Shown here: piece after piece, positions 1 through 8,115 of the stretch
How positions within the stretch are numbered: position 1 is the first letter of the stretch
Layout of the letters: each line of letters opens with the position of its first letter
Source: an uncultured Prevotellaceae bacterium
GTDB lineage: Bacteria; Bacteroidota; Bacteroidia; Bacteroidales; Bacteroidaceae
DNA length: 34,701 bases
Assembly (NCBI GenBank): GCA_900314755.1
Contig: OMWH01000025.1
Location: forward strand, 1 to 34,701
Direction: 5' to 3'
Notes under the pieces: generated by a model
The model's database searches: none
Told to the model about the DNA's origin: nothing
Seen by the model: the letters and a program-made list of their open reading frames with translations, nothing else
Position numbers and translations under genes: made by a program

Positions 1-99
1 GTAGTCAATTCAAATCGTCACCGTCAATTTTCTGCTCTAAAACTCTATATTTAAGTAATTTACAAACATCTCCGCTATTTTTTAGTGGACACTAGTGAT

Positions 100-168
100 C
101 TTATTTGAAAATACGAGTATCTTATTAGACAATACGAGTATCAGATTTTTCATTCCGACAGTCGTATT
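100..168. repeat. Intergenic repeat element with two 21-bp tandem units (left copy)
   Basis: Two adjacent 21-bp units (100-120 and 121-141) share CTTATT, four variable bases and AATACGAGTAT. A 27-bp tail (142-168) ends in GTCGTATT. The core ATACGAGTAT is a near-palindrome (ATAC-NN-GTAT). The same arrangement recurs in inverted orientation at 34414-34524, so this is a dispersed intergenic repeat family and not a local accident. Function is unknown; regular spacing of two helical turns would suit protein binding, but that is inference. Confidence 0.75.
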
Positions 169-205
169 AATAAATAATGGCATCGTATTTGACCATAAGA
201 TAATC

Positions 206-229
206 AAAAAAAATAGTTAACTCCTTAAC
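206..229 (-). terminator. Possible weak terminator of the GIY-YIG gene cluster
   Basis: On the minus strand, just past the stop of the GIY-YIG gene, GTTAA-GGAG-TTAAC forms a 5-bp stem. It is followed by TA and eight U residues. The stem is short and AT-rich, so termination here is plausible but not certain. Confidence 0.4.
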
Positions 230-240
230 TCCTATATGAA

Positions 241-1149
241 CTATTTCTTGACTATTCTTTTTTCAAGACATTGCATTTCCGAGTTATAAGCATAACCTGC
301 TATTGAGTCATCCATTACCTTCTTTATGATAACATTCACTACATCCAAAGGAACTACAAACCATTCTTTTGGCTCATGACTGATTCCCTTTTCATCAACC
401 ACAGTAACGTGAAATTGAACATTCTTAAGAATCTGATGTATCAAATCCTCAAATTTCTGAGAATTCAGATTTACGACCTTGTAGGATGCCACGATTCTTA
501 CAGGAGCCATCAAGTAGGTTGGCTCATGAGCCGCATTAGCAACACGTTCTTCTACCGTTTTTGTAGAGAATCCTATTTTATATAAATCCTTTTGGCTTTT
601 GATATCAGGATTATCAGACAGGGAACTCAAAACGTAAATATAGCCCGTCACCTTGTCACTTTCTGTCAGGTCTGCATTGGTAAAAAACTTTGCTTCACTC
701 TCTTCTTGTAATTCCGTTACGGCATATCCATTACTGACAACATTCTTTCGAAGCGTCTGCAACAGGATATCCGATTCCGTACCGTTTTCATATATACAAC
801 GTGTCCTGCCATCTGGCAAGGAATTACTGCTTTGCTTTTTCTCACCAATCATCTCCAGCAACAACATCTGACCATCCACAATATAATAATGACCTGGCAA
901 CAGGTTAATTGTCTTTGAGATTTTTATCAGGCTCCGCTTACCATGCCTTAAGTCTTGATGCACTTGTCGGAACAACGGACGATATTCGTCAAAATTCTCA
1001 CATAACTTATGCTGGGCTACATATTCTGCTTTATTCTTTTTCATAGCCTTCCGCATGTCCTTTGGGATGTCGAATAGTTCTGCTTCCTTATTCGATATCT
1101 CCAACAAGGGGTCGTCAAAGATGTCTTCTAACTCCTTATCAATATTCAT
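241..1149 (-). CDS. GIY-YIG nuclease family protein (T5orf172/Mug113-like domain)
   Basis: This is probably the DNA-cleaving subunit of the neighbouring modification/restriction cluster. With the start at ATG 1149 it has 302 residues. The C-terminal half shows the GIY-YIG fold signature: GYIYVL at about 169-174, YKIG at about 190-193, Arg202 and Glu234 as likely catalytic residues. The middle (NGTESDILL near 122-130) matches what I recall of larger GIY-YIG proteins found next to helicase and methyltransferase genes. An upstream in-frame ATG at 1251 exists. I prefer 1149 because it overlaps the stop of the preceding gene as ATGA, a coupling arrangement, and because the extra 34 residues look like out-of-frame translation of that gene. 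The N-terminus repeats the motif DIFDDPLL found in the upstream short protein, so the two may be halves of one split gene. Nuclease class is confident; the target is unknown. Confidence 0.8.
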   Translation of the reverse strand: MNIDKELEDIFDDPLLEISNKEAELFDIPKDMRKAMKKNKAEYVAQHKLCENFDEYRPLFRQVHQDLRHGKRSLIKISKTINLLPGHYYIVDGQMLLLEMIGEKKQSSNSLPDGRTRCIYENGTESDILLQTLRKNVVSNGYAVTELQEESEAKFFTNADLTESDKVTGYIYVLSSLSDNPDIKSQKDLYKIGFSTKTVEERVANAAHEPTYLMAPVRIVASYKVVNLNSQKFEDLIHQILKNVQFHVTVVDEKGISHEPKEWFVVPLDVVNVIIKKVMDDSIAGYAYNSEMQCLEKRIVKK

Positions 1150-1385
1150 ACCACAAAACCTTTCTGTCTTAAAGAGGTCATCGCTGCCCACATCATTTTT
1201 TCCTTCAGTGTCCCACTCTCTTTCGGTTCCCGTCCATTTTGGTCTATCCATGCCTTCACTTCTTGCAGCTTCTGACTCATCCTGTCATCTGCTGTTGGAG
1301 CTGTTACCTTAGGACGAACTCCATCCAACAGTGGATCATCGAAAATATCTAATAATTCTTTTGGCCATTCCATACTTATACACAT
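1146..1385 (-). CDS. Short protein, probable N-terminal part of a split GIY-YIG family protein
   Basis: It encodes 79 residues between the helicase and GIY-YIG genes. It starts at ATG 1385, which shares one base with the helicase stop (TAATG), and its TGA overlaps the next start (ATGA), so the three genes should be translationally coupled. A second possible start is Met5 (MEWPKELL). The sequence has the N-terminal look of full-length GIY-YIG family proteins: ELLDIFDDPLLDGVRPK, then APTADDR and NGREP. Normally, as I recall the family, such a segment precedes the part encoded by the downstream gene in one polypeptide. A single frameshift near 1150-1160 would join them. It is either a natural two-subunit version or a frameshifted gene; the sequence alone cannot decide. 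Confidence 0.6.
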   Translation of the reverse strand: MCISMEWPKELLDIFDDPLLDGVRPKVTAPTADDRMSQKLQEVKAWIDQNGREPKESGTLKEKMMWAAMTSLRQKGFVV

Positions 1386-3394
1386 TAAGGTTCGTAATCC
1401 AGTCCTGCCATTCGTCTTGCTTTCAAGTTTTTTATCATCTGTAAAGCTGCAGCCATTTCTTTCACCTTAGGGTCTGGATGATTGATGTCAGGTATTTTTC
1501 CATCATGTTCCTTCACATATTCTTTCAGTGGACCTTTGAAAATTATGATTGCCTGTTCAAGGGTCAAATCAAACTTCTGTTCCGCTATGGTGTCTTGAAT
1601 GATCTTCAGTGTGGGAGCATCTACAGATTTCGACAATACTTCATACGCTCTCTGGAAGGGATTAATAGTATCTATCAAATTGATACTCAACTTGTCAATA
1701 TTGATAAAACGGTTGGCAATTTTGATAAGTCTGTTGCCCTCACTCTCTTGCTCATCATCATTACTATTGATGTCAATTGGCTCCCCTTTATCATCCACAA
1801 TATCATTGCCTTTTATCATAGTATCTAACAATACCCTTTGACGGACTTCCTCTACTTCCCCTTCACTCAAGTCTGGATAGCGTTCACGAATCACCTTGGG
1901 TATCAGGTTTTGGGTAATCGTCTCTGCCGTGGTTGAACCACTGATAGCCCGCACCACCATTTCGTCTTGCAATATAGCAGCTTTCAAATCATCTAACTGT
2001 TCTTGGACTATGAGTTTTGTCTTTTCACTTGAAAGCGGTTTCAGCCCCTCTACGATAATAGTCCTGGCTGTTTCCCGATTGTCATCATCATCCTTCACCG
2101 TCTTGAAGTGCCAACTTGGTGCCATCACCTGCTCCATCAGCAAAGATGCTGTAATTGCCTTCAAAAAATCATTCACTGCGACCTTTACATCACCTTGTTC
2201 TGCATCCGGCATAGCAATCATATTGACAAACTTAGCCGTCTCTTTTCCTTCGCAGTCACGGGTACATCGACCTATAATCTGAATAACCTCTGTCAACGAG
2301 CCACGTACACCTATTGTCAGACAGACCTCACACCATTGCCAGTCAAATCCCTCTTTAGCTGTACCCAAAGCAATGATAATGTCCATGTCCTCACGACGCT
2401 TCATCTGCTGCAGATAGGCTTGCACCATATTACGCTCCTTTTGGTCGTCTTCCACCAAATCAGCGACCTTTAACAATCGCCCGTCCTTTGTGCGGACATA
2501 ATAGATACCCGTGTTATAGTCTTTTTTCTCTATAACGCCTATCGCCTTCATGATCTGGTCAGTCTCAGCATACTTTCCAATACCTGTCGATGCTCTGGCG
2601 TTGACACTGGGAATATGAATGATAGTCTTTTTCGTAGTATCCAACACCTCATGGATGTGGTCCAGATAACTGCCATGATAGAAATGGTAGCCCAACACCA
2701 GATTCTTCAGATACTTATATCCATTCAGCTGCTGATAATAATTGTACGTAACAGGATAGAAACGGGCTTCATCCTCAACTCTCAATACAGGGATGCCATC
2801 CCCACGAAAATAGCTGCCCGTCATGGCAACGATATGACCTGTTGAGTTGTTCATCACCCTACGTACCACATCACCCAAGTTTGAATTGGCATCCGCACTG
2901 GTATGATGAAACTCATCGATTGCCAACAGGGTATCATTGAAGTCTTCATCGTTGATTTCCTTCATGCCATTACAAAGGGTAGCATGAGCACATACAAGTA
3001 TCTTGGCATTACTCTGGTGGAAGAACTCTATAAAACGCCCTTTCTTGTCTTTCTCATTCCTCACATCTGTCAGGTTGAAATAAACTGCGACTTTCCAATC
3101 GGCAAAGAAACCAAAGGGTGTCAGACTGGTATTCTGGAAAGAACGTCCGATACTTTTCTCCGGAACAGCTACCACAACCTTCTTTATACCTTGGTGATAC
3201 AACTTATCCAAGGCAATAAACATCAGCGCCCTACTCTTACCCGAAGCGGGCGGAGCTTTTATCAACAAGAATCGTTTGTTGCGAGCCTCGTATGCCTTTG
3301 CCTGCATCTCACGCATTCCCAACTCATTAGTAGCACTCGACTCCCCTGTCTGTTGGTAACGTATATCTACGATGTTGTCGCTATTTTGTTCCAT
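1385..3394 (-). CDS. DEAD/DEAH-box superfamily 2 helicase
   Basis: This is a 669-residue ATP-dependent DNA or RNA helicase/translocase of the type III restriction-like group. Motif I is APPASGKS at about 47-54, motif II is DEFH at 160-163 (an unusual DExH version), motif III is probably MTGS near 191-194, and motif VI is QIIGRCTRD at about 372-380. No nuclease domain is apparent in the C-terminal 250 residues, which are charged and helical. It lies one base from the short coupled gene and upstream of the GIY-YIG gene, so helicase and nuclease are likely made together. The methyltransferase gene lies further upstream on the same strand, separated by an opposite-strand toxin-antitoxin remnant. 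Its role as motor of a restriction-type defence is inferred from context. Confidence 0.85.
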   Translation of the reverse strand: MEQNSDNIVDIRYQQTGESSATNELGMREMQAKAYEARNKRFLLIKAPPASGKSRALMFIALDKLYHQGIKKVVVAVPEKSIGRSFQNTSLTPFGFFADWKVAVYFNLTDVRNEKDKKGRFIEFFHQSNAKILVCAHATLCNGMKEINDEDFNDTLLAIDEFHHTSADANSNLGDVVRRVMNNSTGHIVAMTGSYFRGDGIPVLRVEDEARFYPVTYNYYQQLNGYKYLKNLVLGYHFYHGSYLDHIHEVLDTTKKTIIHIPSVNARASTGIGKYAETDQIMKAIGVIEKKDYNTGIYYVRTKDGRLLKVADLVEDDQKERNMVQAYLQQMKRREDMDIIIALGTAKEGFDWQWCEVCLTIGVRGSLTEVIQIIGRCTRDCEGKETAKFVNMIAMPDAEQGDVKVAVNDFLKAITASLLMEQVMAPSWHFKTVKDDDDNRETARTIIVEGLKPLSSEKTKLIVQEQLDDLKAAILQDEMVVRAISGSTTAETITQNLIPKVIRERYPDLSEGEVEEVRQRVLLDTMIKGNDIVDDKGEPIDINSNDDEQESEGNRLIKIANRFINIDKLSINLIDTINPFQRAYEVLSKSVDAPTLKIIQDTIAEQKFDLTLEQAIIIFKGPLKEYVKEHDGKIPDINHPDPKVKEMAAALQMIKNLKARRMAGLDYEP

Positions 3395-3399
3395 GATTA

Positions 3400-3430
3400 T
3401 TTGTTTATTAAATTTTTATTAGTAACTTTG
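3400..3430 (+). promoter_or_regulatory. Bacteroidetes-type promoter for the antitoxin-like gene
   Basis: TTTG (3400-3403), a 19-nt gap and TAACTTTG (3423-3430) match the Bacteroidetes consensus. The start codon follows 22 nt after the -7 element. The -33 element lies in the leader of the divergent helicase gene, so the two leaders are back to back. Confidence 0.7.
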
Positions 3431-3452
3431 CAGCAATAAATAAAGTTTCAGT

Positions 3453-3758
3453 ATGAATACAACAGGAAGGATACCAATGGATGCCTTGCTTACCATGCTT
3501 AACACGCTGGATCGCCATGACCGCCGATGGTTGGTGGAACAGATGTCTGAACAGGTGAGGCGTGAGGAAGAAGAAGCAAAGAGGTCTAGGCAGGAGTTTA
3601 CAAGTAATCGTCCTACATGGAAAGAGGATTCTAACGCCATGTTAGATGCCGCACTTGCACGTTTCCACAAAGATTGGGGAGGCGAGAAAAGTCCTATTGA
3701 GATCGCTAACGAATTACGGCACGGACCTGAAATGTTGAAAGAAGTAGAAACTTGGTAA
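3453..3758 (+). CDS. Antitoxin-like protein preceding a vapC remnant
   Basis: It encodes 101 residues rich in charged and helix-forming residues, with a very acidic/basic central stretch (about 35-45) and no membrane segment. The only functional clue is position: the reading frame two bases after its stop encodes the start of a PIN-domain (VapC-type) toxin. Small antitoxins directly upstream of the toxin are the rule for VapBC pairs. It has its own promoter and lies opposite to the flanking restriction-type genes, so the pair looks like an insertion between the methyltransferase and helicase genes. I do not recognise a named DNA-binding fold in it. With the toxin broken, the antitoxin may be a leftover or may still protect against related toxins encoded elsewhere. 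Confidence 0.6.
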   Translation: MNTTGRIPMDALLTMLNTLDRHDRRWLVEQMSEQVRREEEEAKRSRQEFTSNRPTWKEDSNAMLDAALARFHKDWGGEKSPIEIANELRHGPEMLKEVETW

Positions 3759-3760
3759 GT

Positions 3761-3892
3761 ATGCGACCATTGACACACGGAAAATATTTGCTTGACACAT
3801 GCACATGCATTGCCCTGATAAAGGAGCAGACAAGCGTAATTGAACATATCAGGCAGGTAGGAGTTAACGTTGAAAACTGGATGGAGAAATAA
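3761..3892 (+). pseudogene. vapC-like PIN-domain toxin remnant with internal deletion
   Basis: An open frame of only 43 codons starts two bases after the antitoxin stop. Its first part, GKYLLDTCTCIALIK, is the opening strand of a PIN domain with the first catalytic Asp. The last part, GVNVENWMEK, resembles the usual C-terminus of PIN toxins (typically G-hydrophobic-ENW). About 90 residues that should lie between, including the other acidic metal ligands, are missing, and the frame is kept. The product therefore cannot be an active RNase. This is seen directly; normal VapC length (about 130 residues) is family knowledge. Confidence 0.7.
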
Positions 3893-3900
3893 TTTGTTCT

Positions 3901-6651
3901 TCATTTATTCTTCGTCATCTTTTCGTACAACTTAAACAAGCATTCCAAGCGGGCTTCATCGGAAGCGAAGGGATAGCCTGGGTAGCAACTCTCTACAATG
4001 TCGTCCAGTCGGGCGTGAGCCTCACGCAAATCCTGTGGCATCTTGTCCGGGTCGTAAAGTTCTGCCAAAGTCTTTTCCGGGTAGAACTCCCGCGTCACTA
4101 ATACCTCCTCTGCCGCCTGCTTGATTTCTTCTTTCTTCTCGGCAGAGATTTTGGGGAAGGGGAAGGTGTTGTAACAGAGGGTATTTGAATATTGAATACG
4201 GGTTTCCAATCTACCGCTCACTACCTGCGCCCAATTGTTATGTAATTTTGAAGTCAATATTCCAAAAAGCCAAAGTTGTCCGTTGAATACAACTCTTGCC
4301 CCATTAGAGTAAATAATATCCTGATCACTATAATAAACGGGGATATATGGTCGATTTTCTGAGGATGTTTGAGGAACTATAATAGTTGGTCCTTTTTGAT
4401 ACCTTATCTCATCAAAGAGCCAAGGAGTTTCTGCTTTTTTTATAGTGGCTGCTTTTGTACTCTCTAATCTCATTGCTTTACATCTTTCAATCCTATTACG
4501 TATTTCGCCTATATTTTTGAATTTTATATAAGAATTCTCGTCTAACCATAAACAATATCGAATATATCCATTTATTATCTCATCTGCACCTAAGAAAGGC
4601 TTGATAACTTCCTTTAGTACTGGGTAACGAATAAGCAAGTTTTCTTTTTCCTCTTTTGTTAATAAAAGATTACCTCCATCGCCAGGAGCACAGCCTTTTT
4701 GCATTTGAGGTAATGACGAAAGACTTTTATTTAGAGGGACAACAATGGTATTAGAACCAGAAGACAAATAAGGATTTATATTTTCACATATTGTACACTC
4801 GGATCCATTATAAAGTTTCCGTAACCCAGGTTGCGATGTTAATCCAATAATAACACACGTCACGCCTGCATTATGCTTTGCATTATTAGACCATTTAAAA
4901 GATTGATATGCATAGGATATATTCATACCATGTTCAAATAATAAAGGCCATAATAAAGACACTTGTTCTCCTTGAGTAATTGAATTCGTACTAACAAATG
5001 CACATAAAGATTTTGTCTGCAACATATATTCTGATCCTTTTAGAAACCAGCAGGCGATGTAATCTAATTTTTTATAATCAGATTCGTATTTAGAAAAGAC
5101 AATTTCCATGTCCTTTTTGTTTTCTACAGTTTGTTTACGAGTTCCCAAATACGGCGGATTACCAAACACAAACACTTCTTCCTCTGCGGTATGCGGACAA
5201 ACGGTGTTCCAATCGATTCGGCAGGCATTGCCACAGACTATCTGCGTAATGTTCTTCAGAGGCAATGCCTTGGTATTGACCCCAAAGTTTTCATTGAGTT
5301 TGGTATTCATCTGGTGCTCGGCAAGCCAAAGGGAGAGCATGGCAACTTCATGAGGGAAGTCGAGCAACTCGATGCCATAGAACTGGTTTAGGCTAATAAC
5401 GCTATTGTCAACAAACAGAATCTCACCCTCTGGGGTACACTTACGCTCCAAACCAAGGATGTCCATCTCAAGGAACCGTAGGCACTTATAAGTGATAATC
5501 AAGAAGTTTCCACTGCCACAGGCAGGGTCGAAGAACTTCATCTTGCTCATACGCTTCAGCAATGCTTCACACTTCCGCTTGACAACCTTACATTCGTCAT
5601 AGAACTGTTTAGAGTTAAGGGCACCAACATCCTTCATCTGACGCTTTTGCTCGTACAGCTCGTTGAGTTTGTTGTACTCACCACGCAATTCGTCCATGAA
5701 GAGCGGATTGATAACCTTCATGATGTTGGGCACGCTGGTGTAGTGCATACCCTGATTGGCACGCTCCTCTGGGTTGACAACTGCTTGAATCATACTGCCG
5801 AAGATGTCGGGGTTGATGTCCTTCCAGTCCAGTTCGCCACATTCGATAATAATCTTACGAGCTTTCGCTCCCATTCGTGGTATCTGGATGCGGCGAGAGA
5901 AAAGACCACCATTGACGTATGGGAATTGCTTCACGATACTTGGGATATGCGAGGGGCGCAACGAGAGGTCCATCACATTGAAAGACTCGTCCAGATATTC
6001 CGTTAAATCAGAACCATCGGGTTTGGTAAAACGCTGAATGCTATCTGTAAACAGATTGTTTTCAAAGATGCCTGTGTCCTCGGCAAAGAAGCAGAACAAC
6101 AGACGGGTGATGAAGATATTCAAATCGTGTAAGTCACTGTCACTACGAAACTCGTTATAGGCTCGCAGTTCGTCATGCAGTTTGGCTAATTTCTCTGCAG
6201 CTTTAATATCTGCAGGACTCTCCTCCACATAGTGGACACGTTCCACATCCATCAAAGGATAGAAGAAGGCAAAATCGCAATAGACACGCTCAACCCTGTT
6301 CTCATACGTATCCTTCTCGCGCAAATCATAGGCAAGCAAGGTCTTACCATCACTTACTGCAATAATCTTTGGAGCAGCCTTCAGCACTTGAACATCCCTT
6401 TTCAGCAATTCAAGTTCTGAGGTAAGACGTGCAGTTGCGGTACCTCTATAACAGAACAGCCCTTTGATAAGCAGTCCGTCAAAAGTCTTCAGTACTCCCT
6501 TACCTTCTTTATAGCGTTGTATGTCACGCTCACTCTTACCAAAAGCATACAATAATTGATACCCAATCTCATCGGCAAACAAGGTTTTGTTGTTTAGTAG
6601 TTGTAGTCGTTCTTCTATCTCCTTGTAGCCAAGCTGGTTTTTCTTTGCCAT
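3901..6651 (-). CDS. MmeI-like class I SAM-dependent DNA adenine methyltransferase
   Basis: The protein has 916 residues, close to the 919 of MmeI. It probably methylates adenine at the exocyclic amine in a specific DNA site. Motif I is DPACGSGNF starting at Asp375 (SAM binding) and motif IV is NPPY at 498-501 (catalysis). Between about 165 and 350 it carries the conserved MmeI-family spacer (LLFCFFAEDTGIF, FPYVNGGLFS, ANQGMHYTS). Residues about 510-820 hold the end of the methylase and the probable target-recognition domain. The N-terminal region does not show a clear D-x9-ExK nuclease motif as in MmeI itself, so cleavage may depend on the separate GIY-YIG protein. DNA for residues about 510-820 is visibly more AT-rich than its flanks, as expected after exchange of specificity domains. 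The start at 6651 is the first ATG after the upstream RNA terminator. Confidence 0.85.
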   Translation of the reverse strand: MAKKNQLGYKEIEERLQLLNNKTLFADEIGYQLLYAFGKSERDIQRYKEGKGVLKTFDGLLIKGLFCYRGTATARLTSELELLKRDVQVLKAAPKIIAVSDGKTLLAYDLREKDTYENRVERVYCDFAFFYPLMDVERVHYVEESPADIKAAEKLAKLHDELRAYNEFRSDSDLHDLNIFITRLLFCFFAEDTGIFENNLFTDSIQRFTKPDGSDLTEYLDESFNVMDLSLRPSHIPSIVKQFPYVNGGLFSRRIQIPRMGAKARKIIIECGELDWKDINPDIFGSMIQAVVNPEERANQGMHYTSVPNIMKVINPLFMDELRGEYNKLNELYEQKRQMKDVGALNSKQFYDECKVVKRKCEALLKRMSKMKFFDPACGSGNFLIITYKCLRFLEMDILGLERKCTPEGEILFVDNSVISLNQFYGIELLDFPHEVAMLSLWLAEHQMNTKLNENFGVNTKALPLKNITQIVCGNACRIDWNTVCPHTAEEEVFVFGNPPYLGTRKQTVENKKDMEIVFSKYESDYKKLDYIACWFLKGSEYMLQTKSLCAFVSTNSITQGEQVSLLWPLLFEHGMNISYAYQSFKWSNNAKHNAGVTCVIIGLTSQPGLRKLYNGSECTICENINPYLSSGSNTIVVPLNKSLSSLPQMQKGCAPGDGGNLLLTKEEKENLLIRYPVLKEVIKPFLGADEIINGYIRYCLWLDENSYIKFKNIGEIRNRIERCKAMRLESTKAATIKKAETPWLFDEIRYQKGPTIIVPQTSSENRPYIPVYYSDQDIIYSNGARVVFNGQLWLFGILTSKLHNNWAQVVSGRLETRIQYSNTLCYNTFPFPKISAEKKEEIKQAAEEVLVTREFYPEKTLAELYDPDKMPQDLREAHARLDDIVESCYPGYPFASDEARLECLFKLYEKMTKNK

Positions 6652-6719
6652 AACTCAATAGTTTAAGGAGCATAGCACTTATCGGAGAAACGGGTATTGC
6701 TACAAACCAAACAGACACG

Positions 6720-6738
6720 AAAAAAGTGCGAACCACAC
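6720..6738 (-). terminator. Rho-independent terminator of the 6S-like RNA
   Basis: On the minus strand GTGTG-GTT-CGCAC forms a five-pair stem (one G-U pair), followed by six U residues (6720-6725). It lies directly after the closing helix of the rod-shaped RNA and 70 nt before the methyltransferase start codon. Confidence 0.65.
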
Positions 6739-6950
6739 CTTATCCGCGTCTGAGGTTGTAGGAAAGACCCGTTCGTATAGATAAGTGACATGTCCGCACT
6801 ATCGAGTGCAGAATTAGTCATTTATCGTTATACGAACATTGTGTTTAAAACTTCCTACATTTCAGACACGCCGAATAACTGCTAATGCTGTTATTGTTTA
6901 ACCCACAAAAATTTTGCACCGCCGCTTTCGCTAAAGCTTATAGGCAATGC
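6721..6950 (-). ncRNA. ssrS: Rod-shaped non-coding RNA, likely 6S RNA (Bacteroidales-1 class)
   Basis: Between the divergent methyltransferase and phoH genes the minus strand can fold into one long interrupted hairpin. The closing helix pairs 6745-6753 with 6862-6870 and 6757-6764 with 6852-6859. A large asymmetric bubble (6767-6770 against 6838-6850) follows. Then come a 9-bp helix (6771-6779 with 6829-6837), a 10-bp helix (6780-6789 with 6817-6826) and an apical stem (6796-6800 with 6805-6809). A long rod with a central bubble, its own promoter and a terminator is the hallmark of 6S RNA, which binds RNA polymerase by mimicking an open promoter. Bacteroidales-1 RNAs are the known 6S-like form in this order. 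The structure is seen; identity is inferred. The 5' end is estimated from the promoter. Confidence 0.55.
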
Positions 6951-6955
6951 AATGG

Positions 6956-6986
6956 CAAAGTTAGCAAATCTTTTTGAAACGGCAAA
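6956..6986 (-). promoter_or_regulatory. Promoter for the 6S-like RNA (and possibly the methyltransferase)
   Basis: On the minus strand TTTG (6986-6983), a 19-nt gap and TAACTTTG (6963-6956) fit the Bacteroidetes consensus. Predicted start is near 6950. The RNA terminator lies between it and the methyltransferase gene, so read-through would be needed to reach that gene. Confidence 0.6.
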
Positions 6987-7080
6987 AGATTTGGGTTAAA
7001 TATTTCTGTTCTTTTTAGGTCAATCATGAGAGGAAAATAGTCGAAGTTACTTTGTCTCGGCAAAAAAAAGAAGATTTTCT

Positions 7081-7111
7081 TTTGTTATGCTCTCAACTTT
7101 TCGTAACTTTG
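7081..7111 (+). promoter_or_regulatory. phoH promoter
   Basis: TTTG (7081-7084), a 19-nt gap and TAACTTTG (7104-7111) match the consensus. Predicted transcription start is near 7117, leaving a leader of about 20 nt before the phoH start. Confidence 0.7.
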
Positions 7112-7137
7112 CAATCTCATAAGAAAATAACGTTATT

Positions 7138-8115
7138 TTGATAGAGAAGCATATTGTATTAGAGGATATAGACCCTGTTGTCTTTTACGGCACAGGGAAT
7201 GCCCATTTGCAGATGATGAAGGCATTGTATCCGAAACTGAGGATAGTGGCACGTGACAATGTCATCCGTATACTGGGTGATGAGGAGCAGATGGCTGCCT
7301 TTGAGGAGAGTGCCGAGAAGATGCGGCAGCACGTGCTGAGATTCAACGCACTGAAAGAGGAGGATATCCTGGACATCATCAAGGGGCACCGTACGAAGGA
7401 CGAGGTGCCGGAGGGAGTTGTCTGCTACTCCATGTCGGGACGAGCCATCAAGGCACGTTCGGAGAACCAGCAGAAGCTCATCGATGCCTATGAGCAGAAC
7501 GACATGGTGTTTGCCGTAGGACCGGCTGGAACAGGTAAGACCTACCTCAGCATCGCACTCGCCGTGAAGGCACTGAAAGAGAAGACGGCGAAGAAGATCA
7601 TCCTCTCCCGCCCTGCCGTGGAGGCTGGTGAGAAACTGGGATTCCTGCCCGGTGACATGAAGGATAAGATTGACCCGTACCTCCAACCGTTATATGATGC
7701 CTTGGAGGACATGCTGCCACAGGTGAAGCTGCAGGACATGATGGAGAAACATGTCATCCAGATTGCCCCACTCGCTTTTATGCGAGGCAGGACACTGAGC
7801 GATGCCGTCGTCATCCTTGACGAGGCACAGAACACCACCCCGCAGCAGATCCGTATGTTCCTGACCCGCATGGGATGGAACACGAAGATGATCATCACGG
7901 GGGACATGACACAGATAGACCTTCCGAAGTCGCAACTCTCAGGACTGGTGGAGGCACTGCGCATCCTGAAAGACGTGGAGGGTATCGGGGTCGTGGAACT
8001 GGGACGCAAAGACATCGTACGCCATAAGCTGGTGACACGTATCGTCAATGCCTACGAACGGTTTGACAAAGAAAACAAAATCAAGATAAACAATGAAAGC
8101 ATTAACAAAGACTGA
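7138..8115 (+). CDS. phoH: PhoH family P-loop ATPase
   Basis: This is a 325-residue cytoplasmic ATPase of the PhoH/YbeZ family, linked to RNA metabolism and ribosome-related functions. An N-terminal KH-like region (about 1-90) is followed by the P-loop GPAGTGKT at 128-135 and Walker B VVILDEAQ at about 224-231. The conserved [17 protein letters not shown] block lies between them. The start must be non-standard: an in-frame stop lies at 7120-7122 and the first in-frame ATG would remove about 25 conserved residues, so TTG at 7138 is the best choice. It is the first gene of a plus-strand run and overlaps purC by 23 bases. Family is certain; the cellular role of PhoH is still loosely defined. Confidence 0.9.
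   Translation: MIEKHIVLEDIDPVVFYGTGNAHLQMMKALYPKLRIVARDNVIRILGDEEQMAAFEESAEKMRQHVLRFNALKEEDILDIIKGHRTKDEVPEGVVCYSMSGRAIKARSENQQKLIDAYEQNDMVFAVGPAGTGKTYLSIALAVKALKEKTAKKIILSRPAVEAGEKLGFLPGDMKDKIDPYLQPLYDALEDMLPQVKLQDMMEKHVIQIAPLAFMRGRTLSDAVVILDEAQNTTPQQIRMFLTRMGWNTKMIITGDMTQIDLPKSQLSGLVEALRILKDVEGIGVVELGRKDIVRHKLVTRIVNAYERFDKENKIKINNESINKD

Noticed and set aside
1149-1251. Longer start of the GIY-YIG gene (ATG 1251)
   Set aside because: The added 34 residues are an out-of-frame reading of the short upstream gene and carry no family similarity; ATGA coupling favours 1149.
3419-3904. 161-codon minus-strand frame opposite the antitoxin region
   Set aside because: It is the complement of the antitoxin and vapC remnant, which have a promoter and family similarity.
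3901-6651. PglX-type methyltransferase of a BREX system
   Set aside because: Length and spacer blocks fit the MmeI family better, and no other BREX gene is nearby.
241-6651. DISARM defence system
   Set aside because: No DUF1998 (drmB) or phospholipase D gene is present.
6689-6870. Interpretation of the structured region as a miniature transposon
   Set aside because: There is no clear terminal inverted repeat with target duplication, while promoter, rod fold and terminator fit an RNA gene.
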